A DNA stretch of 64,000 bases. Origin: Streptomyces sp. NRRL S-340 (GTDB taxonomy: Bacteria > Actinomycetota > Actinomycetes > Streptomycetales > Streptomycetaceae). The notes below the pieces were generated by a model. That model was not told the origin of the DNA, searched no databases, and saw only the letters and a program-made list of their open reading frames with translations. Location of the stretch: NCBI RefSeq assembly GCF_000720185.1, contig NZ_JOIY01000002.1, positions 164,674 to 228,673 on the forward strand, given 5' to 3'. The translations under genes and the position numbers were made by a program. Numbering within the stretch: position 1 is the first letter of the stretch; every line of letters starts with the position of its first letter. This document shows positions 25,648-38,788 of the stretch, in pieces.

Positions 25648-26373
25648 TCACGCGCCCTCGGCTGCGGCGAGGAGGTCCGTGGTCTGGCCGCGGACCGCCT
25701 CCCAGGCGGCGGCGGGCAGGTCCCCGAAGGCGGCGGTCGTCCGCAGGGCGTCGAGCGCGGGTGCGGCGCCGCCGTCGCACACGACGCTGTCGTCGCGTAC
25801 GTCGTAGCCGTCGCGGACGGCGACGTGAAGGCTGCGGCCTCCCCCCGCCTCGGCGTGCAGGGCCGACGCGACGACCAGGGGCGGCGGGCCGCCCGCCTCG
25901 CCCGGCAGTTTGCGGTACGCGCCGGCGAGCGGGGTACGCCAGTGGAGGCTGAGGAGGAGGGGCCCCTTGGCCGTGACCTCGGCCAGGCCGGCCTCCCGGA
26001 CGCCTTCCGCGTCCAGCACCGTGGCACGGGCCCGCAGGACGAGGGCGGCGGGCAGCAGGCAGCGCAGCGAACTGCCCACGAGGTTGCCGCCGACGGTGGC
26101 CGTGCGGCGCACGGCCCCGGTGCCGACGCCGGCTGCGGCCCGGCGCAGCACCTGCGGGACCCGTTCGTCGATCCGGTGCAGCACCACCGCGGCACCCAGT
26201 GCCTCCGGGCCGATGACGTTGGCCTCGGGCAACTCCCGCAGGGACATGGCCTGTTCGGGGAACCCGTCCCGTTGCCAGGTGGCCCACACCAAGGTCGCCC
26301 CGCCTACCGGGACGGCCCCCTCGGCCACGCAGTGCCGCGCTTGGGACACGGATGTGGGCAGACGCAAGAGCAC
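25648..26373 (-). CDS. FAD-binding (CoxM/molybdopterin dehydrogenase medium subunit-like) protein, orphan
   Basis: About 241 residues resembling the FAD subunit of xanthine/CO-dehydrogenase-type enzymes: an N-terminal Pro-rich substrate-style start RLPTSVSQARHCVAEGAVPVGGATLVW and the FAD motif TATVGGNLVGSS near 94-105, then a CO_deh_flav_C-like tail. In complete enzymes this subunit partners with a molybdenum large subunit and a 2Fe-2S small subunit; neither gene is here. GTG 26373 is the best start (GGAAGG upstream, spacing long at 13 nt); a 26-codon extension is possible. Its redox partner and substrate are unknown. Confidence 0.7.
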   Translation of the reverse strand: MLLRLPTSVSQARHCVAEGAVPVGGATLVWATWQRDGFPEQAMSLRELPEANVIGPEALGAAVVLHRIDERVPQVLRRAAAGVGTGAVRRTATVGGNLVGSSLRCLLPAALVLRARATVLDAEGVREAGLAEVTAKGPLLLSLHWRTPLAGAYRKLPGEAGGPPPLVVASALHAEAGGGRSLHVAVRDGYDVRDDSVVCDGGAAPALDALRTTAAFGDLPAAAWEAVRGQTTDLLAAAEGA

Positions 26374-26617
26374 CGCGGCCGACCTGCCTTCCTGGAAGTG
26401 GGGTGCCGGGCGGCCGGGCCCTCGGTCGTCCGCCCGTCCGGCACGGCGCATTCTTGCCGCGCGGACGGGGGGCGCGTACAGGGCTCACACGAGCATGCCG
26501 GGCGCCGCACCGTCCACGTCCTGTGCCCTCGCTCCTCCCCATCCCGCCCGCCCACGTGCCCGGGGCGCTCCGGCGCAGGGCTCCCACCGCGCCGGGCGCG
26601 GGCTGAGCCGTTCGCGG

Positions 26618-27156
26618 CTACGCCGGGTACGGGTCGGTCGCGAGCCGGGCGTGCGTCTCGACGTCGTACCGGACGCCGTCCCAGGCGAGTTTCTGCCGTT
26701 GCAGGCCCTCGGCGGTGAACCCCGCCGCGCACGCCACCCGGCAGGAGGCGGGGTTGTCGGTGCGGTGCCCCAGTTCCAGGCGGAACAGGCCGAGTTCGGC
26801 GAAGCACCACTGTGCGAGCCCCCGGCAGCCGTGGGTCGCCACGCCCCGGCCGCGGGCCGCGCAGGTGGTCCAGTAGGAGATCCACCCGGTGCCGTGACCG
26901 GGTCCGGACGCCCGACCGCCACACCGCCCAGCGCCCGGTCGGCGCCGTCGGTCACGGCGAAGGCGTAGGCGGTCCGAGCGCGCCACTGGCCGCGCCGCCG
27001 TTCGATCCACCGCTCGGCGTCCGCGAGCGTGGCGACCGGTGCGTCGCACTGCCGCTCCATCAGGGGTTCCCCGAACGCCCGCAGCACGGCCCGGGCGTCG
27101 GAGGGCACCCAGGTGCGCAGCGACAGCCCGGCGGGCAACGGCACGTGATCACGCAA
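26618..27156 (-). pseudogene. GNAT acetyltransferase split by a frameshift
   Basis: The N-terminal half reads in one frame (from TTG 27156 or GTG 27144: LPAGLSLRTWVPSDARAVLR... to ALGGVAVGRPDPVTA) and the C-terminal half continues one frame over, from HGTGWISYW to the stop at 26618. Joined, the two make a full-length RimJ/RimL-like GNAT protein of about 178 residues including the EGLQRQKLAWDGVRYDVE tail. The switch lies at about 26890-26915 and needs one extra or two fewer bases. A sequencing error or a true null allele are both possible. Confidence 0.7.
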
Positions 27157-27346
27157 TTCGCTCAACTCCCCCGGTCCCACTGCACTTTCACCGCACAGAT
27201 CATGCCGTACGGCCTGCCGACGGCGATCGTCGGTTCCGTGGGCCCGGTGGCCCCGGGGGACATCCGGAGCGGTCCTCGACCAGGCCGGGCACCCGGGGGT
27301 GCGTGCCGGGCCCCGGAGGAGCACGGTCACCGGCGCGGACCCGAGC

Positions 27347-27385
27347 GCGGTGGGGCGGGGGCACGCCATCGGGCCGCCCCACCGC
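27347..27385 (-). terminator. Hairpin downstream of cobN
   Basis: GCGGTGGGGCG (27347-27357) and CGCCCCACCGC (27375-27385), an 11-bp perfect stem with 17-nt loop, starting 15 nt past the cobN stop. Confidence 0.6.
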
Positions 27386-27400
27386 AGTCGCGGGCCGGGG

Positions 27401-31027
<3,627 letters not shown>

Positions 31028-31109
31028 ACGGCGTCCTGCCTTCCTCGGGGTGTCCACGCCCCGGGTGGTGTCCAGATGGGGGTCTCCGCTGCTCGGCCGG
31101 GCCGAGAGC

Positions 31110-31240
31110 CGGAGAAAGGGAGTTCCTGACTCACCCGGTTCCTTCGGGAACCGGGCTCACAGTGGCGGGACCGCGCCGGATTCGCACCGGGCTTCCTCCC
31201 CTGTCGCCGTCGTGGCGGTGACGGACCGGATGATCCGCCG
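31110..31240 (-). promoter_or_regulatory. Cobalamin riboswitch upstream of cobN
   Basis: Minus strand carries the conserved core: GGAAGCCCGGTGCGAATCC, then the B12 box CCGCCACTG (GCCACTG at 31168-31162), then a GGTTCCCGAAGGAACC hairpin and the AGTCAGGA element. This is the canonical class-I order. A -10-like TACTAT (31252-31247) places transcription start near 31240. Between riboswitch and cobN there is about 80 nt in which a translation-control helix could form. Expected effect: repression when adenosylcobalamin is plentiful. Confidence 0.88.
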
Positions 31241-31298
31241 AGAAGCATAGTAGGGGCCGTCGCAGCAGGGCAGGACATGTGTGCGATGTGATGGTAGG

Positions 31299-31304
31299 TA
31301 TGCT
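31299..31304 (+). promoter_or_regulatory. Possible -10 box for leaderless cobG
   Basis: TATGCT ends seven nucleotides before the ATG at 31312, so the start codon would be at or next to +1. It supports choosing 31312 over upstream in-frame starts. Confidence 0.4.
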
Positions 31305-31311
31305 CGCCGCC

Positions 31312-32604
31312 ATGTCCTCGGCTGCCCTCCCCCCGCCGTCCCGGCCCGCACCGGCCGGGCGGGACCGTGACGACGCGTGCCCGGGAACGCTGCGGCTGCA
31401 CGCGGCGGACGACGGCGCGGTGGCCCGTGTGCGGATCCCCGGCGGTGTGCTGAGCGTGCGGCAGGCCGACGCGCTGGCCGAGGCGGCGGGCCGCCTGGGC
31501 GACGGCGACCTCCACCTGACCTCACGCGGCAACGTGCAACTGCGTGCCCTACGCGAGGAGGACGGCCCGGCCCTGGCCGGACTGCTGGACGAGGCGGGCC
31601 TGCTCCCCTCGCGCGGCCACGAGCGGGTGCGCAACGTCGTCGCCTCCCCGCTGTCCGGTCTGGACGCGAACGGCCTGCGGGACGTGCGCCCGTGGCTGTC
31701 CGGCCTCGACGCGCTGCTGTGTGCCAGTGAGCCGGCGCGGGCGCTGTCGGGGCGGTTCCTGTTCGCCCTCGACGACGGCCGCGGCGACGTGGCCTCGCTC
31801 GGCGCCGACGTGACGGTACGGGCCCTGGCCGGCGAGGGCGCGCAGCTCGCCCTCGGAACGGCGGGCGAGGCGCTGGGCCTGTCCGCCGGGGACGTGCCCC
31901 GGGCGATGGTGGCGGCCGCCGAGACGGTCGTGGCGGCGGCGCGGGAGCAGGGCACGCGGGCCTGGCGGGTGAGTGACGTGCCGCTGCCCGCCGGCTCCCT
32001 GCTGCGTCTGGTCGCCGCCCGTCTGGCCGCCGAGGGCCTGGCGTGCGCGCCGCAGCCGCGCACGACCGGGCACAGCGCGGGTCCGCCGCCCGGGCCCGTC
32101 GGCCGCGCCCTGTCGGTGCACGTCCCGCTCGGCCGGCTGACGCCGCCGCAGTGGCGCGAGCTGACCCGGACGGCCGCCCGCACCGGCGGGGAACTGCGCC
32201 TGACGCCGTGGCGCGGGGTCGTCGTCCCCGTACCGCAGGACGCGGCGCGGCACGCGGCACGGGACGCGCTCGCCGCCACCGGACTGGTCACCGGCCCCGG
32301 TTCGGCCTGGCCCCGGGTGGGCGCCTGCGTCGGGCGGCCCGGCTGCGCCAAGTCGCACGCCGACGTGCGGGCGGACGCGACCGCCGCCCTCGGCGCGCTC
32401 GGCCCGCGCGGCCTGCCCCTGTACTGGTCCGGCTGCGACCGCCGTTGCGGACGGCCCGCCGGCGACCACGTCGACCTGGTCGCGGCCGGGGGCGGCGGCT
32501 ACCGGCTCTCGCTCGTCTCCTCCTCACCGTCGCCGCACGCCCGTACCGTCCTCCTCGACGACCCCTCCCGACTCACCGCCGCCCTGGCGGCGTTCACCTC
32601 ATGA
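31312..32604 (+). CDS. cobG: Precorrin-3B synthase
   Basis: Oxygen-dependent enzyme converting precorrin-3A to precorrin-3B, related to sulfite/nitrite reductases. 430 residues with two ferredoxin-like half-domains ([10 protein letters not shown] near 65; [10 protein letters not shown] near 297). The siroheme/4Fe-4S cysteines are [11 protein letters not shown] near 340 and SGCDRRCG near 377. ATG 31312 chosen: no Shine-Dalgarno, but a -10-like box at the right distance for a leaderless mRNA; in-frame ATG/GTG codons up to 31279 are alternatives. CobG defines the aerobic pathway. Overlaps cobH by ATGA. Confidence 0.9.
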   Translation: MSSAALPPPSRPAPAGRDRDDACPGTLRLHAADDGAVARVRIPGGVLSVRQADALAEAAGRLGDGDLHLTSRGNVQLRALREEDGPALAGLLDEAGLLPSRGHERVRNVVASPLSGLDANGLRDVRPWLSGLDALLCASEPARALSGRFLFALDDGRGDVASLGADVTVRALAGEGAQLALGTAGEALGLSAGDVPRAMVAAAETVVAAAREQGTRAWRVSDVPLPAGSLLRLVAARLAAEGLACAPQPRTTGHSAGPPPGPVGRALSVHVPLGRLTPPQWRELTRTAARTGGELRLTPWRGVVVPVPQDAARHAARDALAATGLVTGPGSAWPRVGACVGRPGCAKSHADVRADATAALGALGPRGLPLYWSGCDRRCGRPAGDHVDLVAAGGGGYRLSLVSSSPSPHARTVLLDDPSRLTAALAAFTS

Positions 32605-33269
32605 TCCGTACGACCCCCGAGAGCAGCGAGAACACCGTGACGCCCTACGACTACGAGAAGGACGGCGCGGCGATCTACCGCCAGTCCTTCGCCACCATCC
32701 GCGCGGAGGCGGACCTCGCGGGTCTGCCCGCCGACGTCAGCCAGGTGGCGGTCCGGATGATCCACGCCTGCGGGATGGTCGACCTCGTCCGCGACCTCGT
32801 GTACACGCCCGCCGTGGTGGCCCGTGCGCGCGAGGCCCTGCGGGGCGGGGCGCCCGTCCTGTGCGACGTGCAGATGGTGGCCAGCGGTGTCACCCGCAAG
32901 CGGCTGCCCGCCGGCAACGAGGTGCTGTGCACCCTCTCCGACCCGGCCGTCCCCGCTCTGGCGGCGAAGCTGGGCACCACGCGCAGCGCCGCCGCCATGG
33001 AGCTGTGGCGGGACCGGCTGGAGGGTTCCGTGGTCGCCGTCGGCAACGCGCCCACCGCCCTGTTCCGTCTCCTGGAGATGATCGAGGAGGGCGCGGGCCG
33101 GCCCGCCGCCGTCCTCGGTGTGCCCGTCGGGTTCGTGGGGGCCGCCGAGTCCAAGGACGCGCTGGCCGCTCACCCGTCGGGGCTGGAGCACCTGGTGGTG
33201 CGCGGACGGCGGGGCGGCAGCGCCCTGGCCGCCGCCGCGCTCAACGCGATCGCGAGTGAGGCGGAATGA
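32601..33269 (+). CDS. cobH: Precorrin-8X methylmutase
   Basis: Moves the C11 methyl to C12, making hydrogenobyrinic acid. 222 residues. Key features: RMIHACGM near 54 with the catalytic histidine, the block [16 protein letters not shown] near 93 and the C-terminal glycine-rich [12 protein letters not shown] near 178. Start set by the ATGA overlap with cobG. It overlaps cobIJ the same way, so cobG-cobH-cobIJ form one coupled operon. Confidence 0.95.
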   Translation: MIRTTPESSENTVTPYDYEKDGAAIYRQSFATIRAEADLAGLPADVSQVAVRMIHACGMVDLVRDLVYTPAVVARAREALRGGAPVLCDVQMVASGVTRKRLPAGNEVLCTLSDPAVPALAAKLGTTRSAAAMELWRDRLEGSVVAVGNAPTALFRLLEMIEEGAGRPAAVLGVPVGFVGAAESKDALAAHPSGLEHLVVRGRRGGSALAAAALNAIASEAE

Positions 33270-34753
33270 GCGGGCGGCTGTACGGCGTGGGGCTCGGCCC
33301 CGGTGACCCGTCCCTGATGACCCTCCGGGCGGTGGAGGTCATCGCCGGGGCGGACGTGGTCGCGTACCACAGCGCACGCCACGGGCGGTCCATCGCCCGC
33401 TCGATCGCGGCCCGGCACATCCGCGCCGACCACGTCGAGGAGGCGCTGGTCTACCCGGTCACCACGGAGACCACCGACCACCCCGGCGGGTACCGGGGTG
33501 CTCTGGAGGAGTTCTACGAGCAGGCGTCGGCGCGGCTGGCCGCGCATCTCGACGCCGGCCGCAGCGTCGCCGTCCTCGCCGAGGGCGACCCGCTCTTCTA
33601 CGGCTCCTACATGCACCTGCACAAGCGGCTCGCCGACCGCTACGAGACGGAGGTGATCCCCGGGGTCACGTCCGTGTCGGCCGCCGCGGCCCGCCTGGGC
33701 GCCCCGCTCGTCGAGGGCGAGGAGGTGCTGACCGTCCTTCCCGGCACCCTGCCCGAGGAAGAACTGACGGCGCGGCTGGCGGCGACGGACTCGGCGGTCG
33801 TCATGAAGCTGGGCCGTACGTTCCCCAAGGTGCGCGGCGCCCTGGAGGCTTCGGGCCGGCTGGCGGAGGCCCGGTACGTCGAGCGGGCCACGATGCCCGG
33901 GGAGCGGGTCGGCGCGCTGGCGGACGTGGACGCCGGGTCCGTGCCGTACTTCTCGGTGGCCGTGCTGCCCAGCCGCGTCGACGCCGGACGCCCGGCGCGG
34001 GAGCGGGGCGAGGTCGTCGTGGTCGGCACGGGTCCGGCCGGTCCGCAGTGGCTGACCCCCGAGACGCGGGGCGCGCTGGCCGCGGCCGACGACCTGGTCG
34101 GCTACACCACCTACCTGGACCGGGTGCCGGTGCGCCCCGGTCAGCTCCGGCACGGTTCGGACAACCGGGTGGAGGCCGAGCGCGCGGAGTTCGCCCTGCA
34201 ACTGGCCCGGCGCGGTCGCCGGGTGGCCGTCGTGTCCGGCGGCGACCCCGGGGTCTTCGCGATGGCCACCGCCGTCCTGGAGGCCGCCTCGCAGCCCGCT
34301 TACGCCGATGTGGCGGTGCGGGTGCTGCCGGGCGTGACCGCCGCCAACGCCGCCGCCGCCCGGGCCGGCGCCCCTCTCGGCCACGACTACGCCACGCTCT
34401 CCCTCTCCGACCGGCTCAAGCCCTGGGAGGTCATCGCGGCACGGCTGCGCGCGGCGGCCTCGGCGGACCTGGTGCTGGCCCTGTACAACCCGGGCTCGCG
34501 CAGCCGCACCTGGCAGGTGGCCAAGGCCCGGGACGTGCTGCTGGAGCACCGGGCCCCGGACACGCCCGTGGTGGTGGCACGGGACGTGGGCGGCCCCGGC
34601 GAGCGGGTGCGGATCGTGCGGCTCGCCGGCCTGGACCCGGCCGAGGTCGACATGCGCACGATCCTGCTGGTCGGCTCGTCCCAGACCCAGGTGGTCCGGC
34701 GCGGCGACGGCCAGGAGATCGTCTGGACACCCCGCCGGTACCCGGAGGCGTGA
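33266..34753 (+). CDS. cobIJ: Fused precorrin-2 C20- / precorrin-3B C17-methyltransferase
   Basis: Two SAM-dependent tetrapyrrole methylases in one 495-residue chain. CobI half (about 1-240): [19 protein letters not shown] near 6-24 and [12 protein letters not shown] near 109. CobJ half (about 250-495): [16 protein letters not shown] near 253, [12 protein letters not shown] near 320 and [10 protein letters not shown] near 405. The fusion is common in actinobacteria. ATG 33266 overlaps the cobH stop. Confidence 0.94.
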   Translation: MSGRLYGVGLGPGDPSLMTLRAVEVIAGADVVAYHSARHGRSIARSIAARHIRADHVEEALVYPVTTETTDHPGGYRGALEEFYEQASARLAAHLDAGRSVAVLAEGDPLFYGSYMHLHKRLADRYETEVIPGVTSVSAAAARLGAPLVEGEEVLTVLPGTLPEEELTARLAATDSAVVMKLGRTFPKVRGALEASGRLAEARYVERATMPGERVGALADVDAGSVPYFSVAVLPSRVDAGRPARERGEVVVVGTGPAGPQWLTPETRGALAAADDLVGYTTYLDRVPVRPGQLRHGSDNRVEAERAEFALQLARRGRRVAVVSGGDPGVFAMATAVLEAASQPAYADVAVRVLPGVTAANAAAARAGAPLGHDYATLSLSDRLKPWEVIAARLRAAASADLVLALYNPGSRSRTWQVAKARDVLLEHRAPDTPVVVARDVGGPGERVRIVRLAGLDPAEVDMRTILLVGSSQTQVVRRGDGQEIVWTPRRYPEA

Positions 34754-34779
34754 ACGGGGCTCGGGGCCGGGCGGCGCAC

Positions 34780-34810
34780 GCCGTGGGCGGGACGGGGTCC
34801 CGCCCACGGC
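34780..34810. terminator. Bidirectional hairpin between cobIJ and cobK
   Basis: GCCGTGGGCGGGAC (34780-34793), loop GGG, GTCCCGCCCACGGC (34797-34810): a perfect 14-bp stem between convergent genes. Confidence 0.7.
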
Positions 34811-34845
34811 CCCACGGCCCCGCGTCCGTGCCGGAGGCGGCGGGT

Positions 34846-35613
34846 TCAGCCGGTGGACCCGGGCGCGGGCCGGCCGGGAAGCCGCCCGGCGAGCCAGTGG
34901 GCCGCCTCCTGCGGGGTGGCCACGGACGGGACGCCCTCGGGCACGGGCGGGCGCCGGACCATGACCACCGGCAGTCCGGCCTCCCGGGCCGCCGTCAGCT
35001 TGGGCGCGGTGGCCGCTCCCCCGCTGTCCTTGGTGACGACGACGTCGATCCGGTGGCGGCGCAGCAGTTCGCGTTCCCCGTCCAGGCCGAAGGGACCACG
35101 GTCGAGCAGCACCTCCATGGCCGCCGGGTGCGGCGGCTCGGGCGCGTCGACGGACCGTACGAGGAACCACAGGCCGTCCAGGCCGGCGAAGGCGGCCAGA
35201 CCGGTCCGCCCGGTGGTGAGGAAGACCCGCCGCCCGAGCCCCGGCAGCAGCCGGGCCGCCTCCTCCAGCGAGGCCGCCTCGTGCCACCGGTCGCCCGGGA
35301 CGGGGACCCAGCCGGGGCGGCGCAGGGCGAGCAGGGGAACATGGGCGGTGGCCGCGGCCCTGGCCGCGTGGAAACTGATCGTCCCGGCGAAGGGGTGGGT
35401 GGCGTCGATGAGCGCGTCGACCGCGTGCTCGCGCAGCCACGCCGTCAGTCCCTCCGTCCCGCCGAAGCCGCCGACGCGGACCTCCCCCGGCGGCAGCCGG
35501 GGTCCGGCGACCCGTCCGGCGAGGGAGCTGGTCGCTCTCACTCCGGGCGTGCCGTGGAGCAGTTCCGCGAGCCGGCGGGCCTCGGTGGTGCCGCCGAGGA
35601 TCAGGACGTGCAT
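34846..35613 (-). CDS. cobK: Precorrin-6A reductase
   Basis: NADPH-dependent reductase of precorrin-6A to dihydroprecorrin (precorrin-6B). About 255 residues. Starts MHVLILGGTTEARRLAELL, the typical family opening, so ATG 35613 was preferred to ATG 35631. Other family blocks: DATHPFAGTISFHA near 88 and VVTKDSGGAATAPKL near 205. Divergent from cbiD with only 47 bp between starts and convergent with cobIJ. Confidence 0.92.
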   Translation of the reverse strand: MHVLILGGTTEARRLAELLHGTPGVRATSSLAGRVAGPRLPPGEVRVGGFGGTEGLTAWLREHAVDALIDATHPFAGTISFHAARAAATAHVPLLALRRPGWVPVPGDRWHEAASLEEAARLLPGLGRRVFLTTGRTGLAAFAGLDGLWFLVRSVDAPEPPHPAAMEVLLDRGPFGLDGERELLRRHRIDVVVTKDSGGAATAPKLTAAREAGLPVVMVRRPPVPEGVPSVATPQEAAHWLAGRLPGRPAPGSTG

Positions 35614-35660
35614 GGGATCCGGTCCGTTCATGAGTAGCAGTGAGCAGTGAGGAAGACGAC

Positions 35661-36872
35661 GTGGGCAGGGCGAGCGGCGGGAGCACCGCGGACACGGACG
35701 GCCGGGAGGTGCCGCCGGCGCAGGGCGGCGCACCGGCGCCGGCCGTCAAGGGCGGACGGCGCGGGCAGCTGGAGCACAGCGGGCTGCGCCCCGGCTGGAC
35801 CACGGGTGCCTGTGCGACGGCGGCCACGACCGCCGCGTACACCGCGCTGCTGACCGGCGAGTTCCCCGATCCGGTGACCGTCACCCTGCCCAAGGGGCAG
35901 ACGCCGTCGTTCGCGCTGGCGGTGGAGGAGCTGACCGGCGCGTACGCCATGGCGGGGGTGGTCAAGGACGCCGGGGACGATCCGGACGTCACGCACGGGG
36001 CGCTGGTGCGTGCCACGGTCCGGACGCTGCCCGCCGGTTCGGGGGTGGTGTTCAGGGCCGGCCCCGGGGTCGGCACCGTCACCCGGCCCGGCCTGCCGCT
36101 GCCGGTGGGTGAGCCCGCCGTCAATCCCGTCCCGCGCCGGATGATGCGTGATCATGTCGCCGAGGTCGCCGCCCGGCACGGGGGCGGCGGGGACGTCGAG
36201 ATCACCGTCTCCGTGGACGACGGCGAGGAGATCGCCCGCTCCACGTGGAACCCGCGGCTCGGCATCATCGGCGGTCTGTCCGTCCTCGGCACGACGGGCA
36301 TCGTCGTGCCGTACTCGTGCTCGGCCTGGATCGACTCCATCCGCCGGGGTGTGGACGTGGCGCGGGCGGCGGGGCGCGAGCACGTCGCCGGGTGCACCGG
36401 ATCGACCTCGGAGAACACGGTCGTCGCAGAGTACCGCCTCCCCGAGGACGCACTCCTCGACATGGGCGACTTCGCGGGCGCGGTGCTCAAGTACGTACGC
36501 CGTCACCCGGTCCCCCGGCTCACCGTCTGCGGCGGCTTCGCCAAACTGTCCAAACTGGCGGCCGGCCATCTCGACCTGCATTCCGCGCGGTCCCAGGTGG
36601 ACAAGGGGTTCCTGGCCGCCCTGGCCCGGCGCGGCGGCGCCGACGAGGCACTGGCGGCGGAGGTCGCGGCGGCCAACACCGGTCTGGCCGCGCTCCAGTC
36701 GTGCCTGGCGCGCGGGGTTCCGCTCGGCGACCTCGTCGCCGGGGCGGCCCGCGACGAGGCGCTGGCCGTGCTGCGCGGGGCGCCGGTCGCGGTCGACGTC
36801 ATCTGCATCGACCGGGCGGGCGGGATCGTGGGCCGCAGCGCGGTCGGCGGCCCCGGCGGCGCCTCCCGGTGA
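35661..36872 (+). CDS. cbiD: Precorrin-5B (cobalt-precorrin-5B) C1-methyltransferase
   Basis: C1 methylation step with loss of the acetyl group. 403 residues. Family blocks: GLRPGWTTGACATAAT near 42-57, NPRLGIIGGLSVLGTTGIV near 197, GCTGSTSENTVV near 252 and GGFAKLSKLAAGHLDLHS near 295. GTG 35661 has GAGGAAG five nt upstream; GTG 35640 adds seven codons without a good site. CbiD is best known from the anaerobic route; here it replaces CobF alongside aerobic CobG and CobN, a mix also seen in Pseudomonas aeruginosa. Confidence 0.92.
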   Translation: MGRASGGSTADTDGREVPPAQGGAPAPAVKGGRRGQLEHSGLRPGWTTGACATAATTAAYTALLTGEFPDPVTVTLPKGQTPSFALAVEELTGAYAMAGVVKDAGDDPDVTHGALVRATVRTLPAGSGVVFRAGPGVGTVTRPGLPLPVGEPAVNPVPRRMMRDHVAEVAARHGGGGDVEITVSVDDGEEIARSTWNPRLGIIGGLSVLGTTGIVVPYSCSAWIDSIRRGVDVARAAGREHVAGCTGSTSENTVVAEYRLPEDALLDMGDFAGAVLKYVRRHPVPRLTVCGGFAKLSKLAAGHLDLHSARSQVDKGFLAALARRGGADEALAAEVAAANTGLAALQSCLARGVPLGDLVAGAARDEALAVLRGAPVAVDVICIDRAGGIVGRSAVGGPGGASR

Positions 36873-36910
36873 ACCGCCGGCACGCTCCGGTGGAGCCGTG
36901 CCCGCGTCCG

Positions 36911-36944
36911 GCGGTCCCGCCGCGGTGCCCCACGGCGGGACCGC
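36911..36944. terminator. Bidirectional hairpin between cbiD and btuF
   Basis: GCGGTCCCGCCG (36911-36922), 10-nt loop, CGGCGGGACCGC (36933-36944): 12-bp perfect stem between convergent genes. Confidence 0.68.
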
Positions 36945-36993
36945 CCCGCCGTCCGGTGGCCCGGTGGCGGCGCGCCGTGACCGCCCCGCCGTC

Positions 36994-38007
36994 TCACCGC
37001 TTCCCCGCCACCGTCCGCAGATAGGCACCGAGCCGGGCGATCGCCGCCGGGTTGCGCGGGCTCTCCACCAGGTCGGCGTAGTCGAGGACGAAGATCCTGC
37101 GGTGCCTCACGGCGGAGACGTCACGCAGCGGGGCGTAGGAGAGCAGGAACCGCTTCTTCTGCTCGGCGCCGACGTCGCCGTAGTCGCAGACGACGATGAC
37201 GTCGGGATCGCGTGCGACGACGCTCTCCCAGCCGACCGTGGTCCAGGAGTCCGCGGCGTCCTCCATCACGTTGACGCCGCCCGCCTCGGTGATGATCTGC
37301 TGCGGCGCGGCGTAGCGGCCGGAGGTGAAGGGCTGGTCCCGGCCGCTGTCGTAGAGGAACACCCTGGGGCGGCCGGCGCCCCTGGGGGCCCGTGCCCGGA
37401 CGCCGGCGACCTGTTCGCGGAAGCCGGCGATCAGCTTCGCCGCGCGCTCCTCGACGCCGAAGAGGCGGCCGAGGTTGGTGAGGTCGGCGTACAGGGCGTC
37501 GAGCGGTGGCATGATGCCGCGGGAGGTCGTGGTGCGGCCGTTGCGGCAGGACTCGGTCAGGACGTACGAGGAAATCCCCAGCTTCTCGAGCGCGTCGGGG
37601 GTGAGGCCGCCGTCCTCGCGGAAGCCGTAGCCCCAGCCGGCGAGGACGAGGTCGGCGCGGGCGTCGAGGACGTTCTCCCGGGTGAGCTGGTCCTTGGAGA
37701 GCCGTCTCACCTTGCGGTAGGCGTCCTTCCACGGCACGCCGGTCAGGTCGCCCTTGTCGTCGGGCATGGCGTAGCCCGCCATGCGGTCCTCCAGGCCGAG
37801 GGCGAACATCAGCTCGGTGATGCCGACGTCGTTGGTGACGACGCGCTCGGGGACCTTGTCGTAGGTGACCTTCCGGCCGCAGTTGGTGAGGGTGACCTCG
37901 GTGGCGGAGGCGGCGTCGCCGGCCGGCTCGACGCGGGCTCCGCAACCGGTGAGGGCGGCGGTCAGCGCGGCGGCCAGGCAGAGGGCGGCGGCGGGCGCGA
38001 GGCGCAT
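36994..38007 (-). CDS. btuF: Corrinoid/metal-chelate ABC transporter substrate-binding lipoprotein
   Basis: 337-residue class III periplasmic-type binding protein (BtuF/FecB fold) with signal peptide and lipobox ALTGCGAR (Cys 22). PERVVTNDVGITELMFALGL near 53-72 is the typical first strand-helix. Third gene of an operon whose leader carries a cobalamin riboswitch, which argues for vitamin B12 or cobinamide rather than iron siderophore as ligand. Ends convergently with cbiD, separated by a hairpin. Confidence 0.82.
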   Translation of the reverse strand: MRLAPAAALCLAAALTAALTGCGARVEPAGDAASATEVTLTNCGRKVTYDKVPERVVTNDVGITELMFALGLEDRMAGYAMPDDKGDLTGVPWKDAYRKVRRLSKDQLTRENVLDARADLVLAGWGYGFREDGGLTPDALEKLGISSYVLTESCRNGRTTTSRGIMPPLDALYADLTNLGRLFGVEERAAKLIAGFREQVAGVRARAPRGAGRPRVFLYDSGRDQPFTSGRYAAPQQIITEAGGVNVMEDAADSWTTVGWESVVARDPDVIVVCDYGDVGAEQKKRFLLSYAPLRDVSAVRHRRIFVLDYADLVESPRNPAAIARLGAYLRTVAGKR

Positions 38008-38019
38008 GGGGGCGTGTCC

Positions 38020-38787
38020 TTACGTGGTGGGCGGGAGCAGGTCGAACAGCAGCCGGACCGCGCCGGTCTCCGGGTGCCGCACCCGGTGGGCGCGCACCCC
38101 GAACACCTCGGCGAGCAGCTCCGGGCGCAGGACGTCGTGCGGCGGCCCGCAGGCCGCGATCCGCCCGGCGTGGATCACGTAGAGCAGGTCGCAGTGGGCG
38201 GCGGCGAGGTTGAGGTCGTGCAGCGCGGCCAGCACGGTCGGGCCGCTGTCGCGGACCAGGGCCAGCACGTCCAGCTGGTGGGCGATGTCGAGGTGGTTGG
38301 TGGGCTCGTCCAGGACCAGCACCCGGGGCTGCTGGGCGAGGGCGCGGGCCATGAGGACCCGCTGCTTCTCGCCGCCGGACAGGGTGAGCAGGCCGCGGTC
38401 GGCGAGGTGGGCGACGCCGGTGCGCGCCATGGCCCGTTCGCAGATCTCCCGGTCCGCGGCGGCCGTCCGGCCGCGGTGCGGTGTGCGGCCCATGGCGACG
38501 GTCTCGGCCACCGTGTAGTCGAACCCGGCCGACGACTCCTGCGGCAGGGCGGCCAGCACCCGTGCGGCGCCGCGCGCGTCCCTGGCGTGCAGGTCCTCGC
38601 CGTCGAGCCGGACCGTGCCCGCGGCCGGGCGCAGCGCCCGGTAGACGCAGCGCAGCAGGGTCGACTTGCCGCTGCCGTTGGGGCCGACGAGTCCGACGAA
38701 CGCCCCCGGCTCCACGGTGAGCCGGACGTCCTCGACCAGTCTGCGGCCGGCCGCCTCGACCGTCACGTCCTCGATGTCGACGCGCAT
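38020..38787 (-). CDS. btuD: Corrinoid ABC transporter ATP-binding protein
   Basis: 255-residue FecE/BtuD-type ATPase. Walker A GPNGSGKST near 35, signature LSGGEKQRVLMARAL near 135, Walker B VLVLDEPTNHLD, switch His in ALHDLNLAA near 190. Starts one nt after the permease stop and ends 12 nt before btuF. Substrate is inferred from the riboswitch and the cobalamin neighbours. Confidence 0.87.
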   Translation of the reverse strand: MRVDIEDVTVEAAGRRLVEDVRLTVEPGAFVGLVGPNGSGKSTLLRCVYRALRPAAGTVRLDGEDLHARDARGAARVLAALPQESSAGFDYTVAETVAMGRTPHRGRTAAADREICERAMARTGVAHLADRGLLTLSGGEKQRVLMARALAQQPRVLVLDEPTNHLDIAHQLDVLALVRDSGPTVLAALHDLNLAAAHCDLLYVIHAGRIAACGPPHDVLRPELLAEVFGVRAHRVRHPETGAVRLLFDLLPPTT

Positions 38788-38788
38788 C

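Noticed and set aside
34780..34810. Hairpins between convergent cobalamin genes considered as further riboswitches
   Set aside because: Simple perfect stems lacking any B12-box sequence; they behave as terminators.
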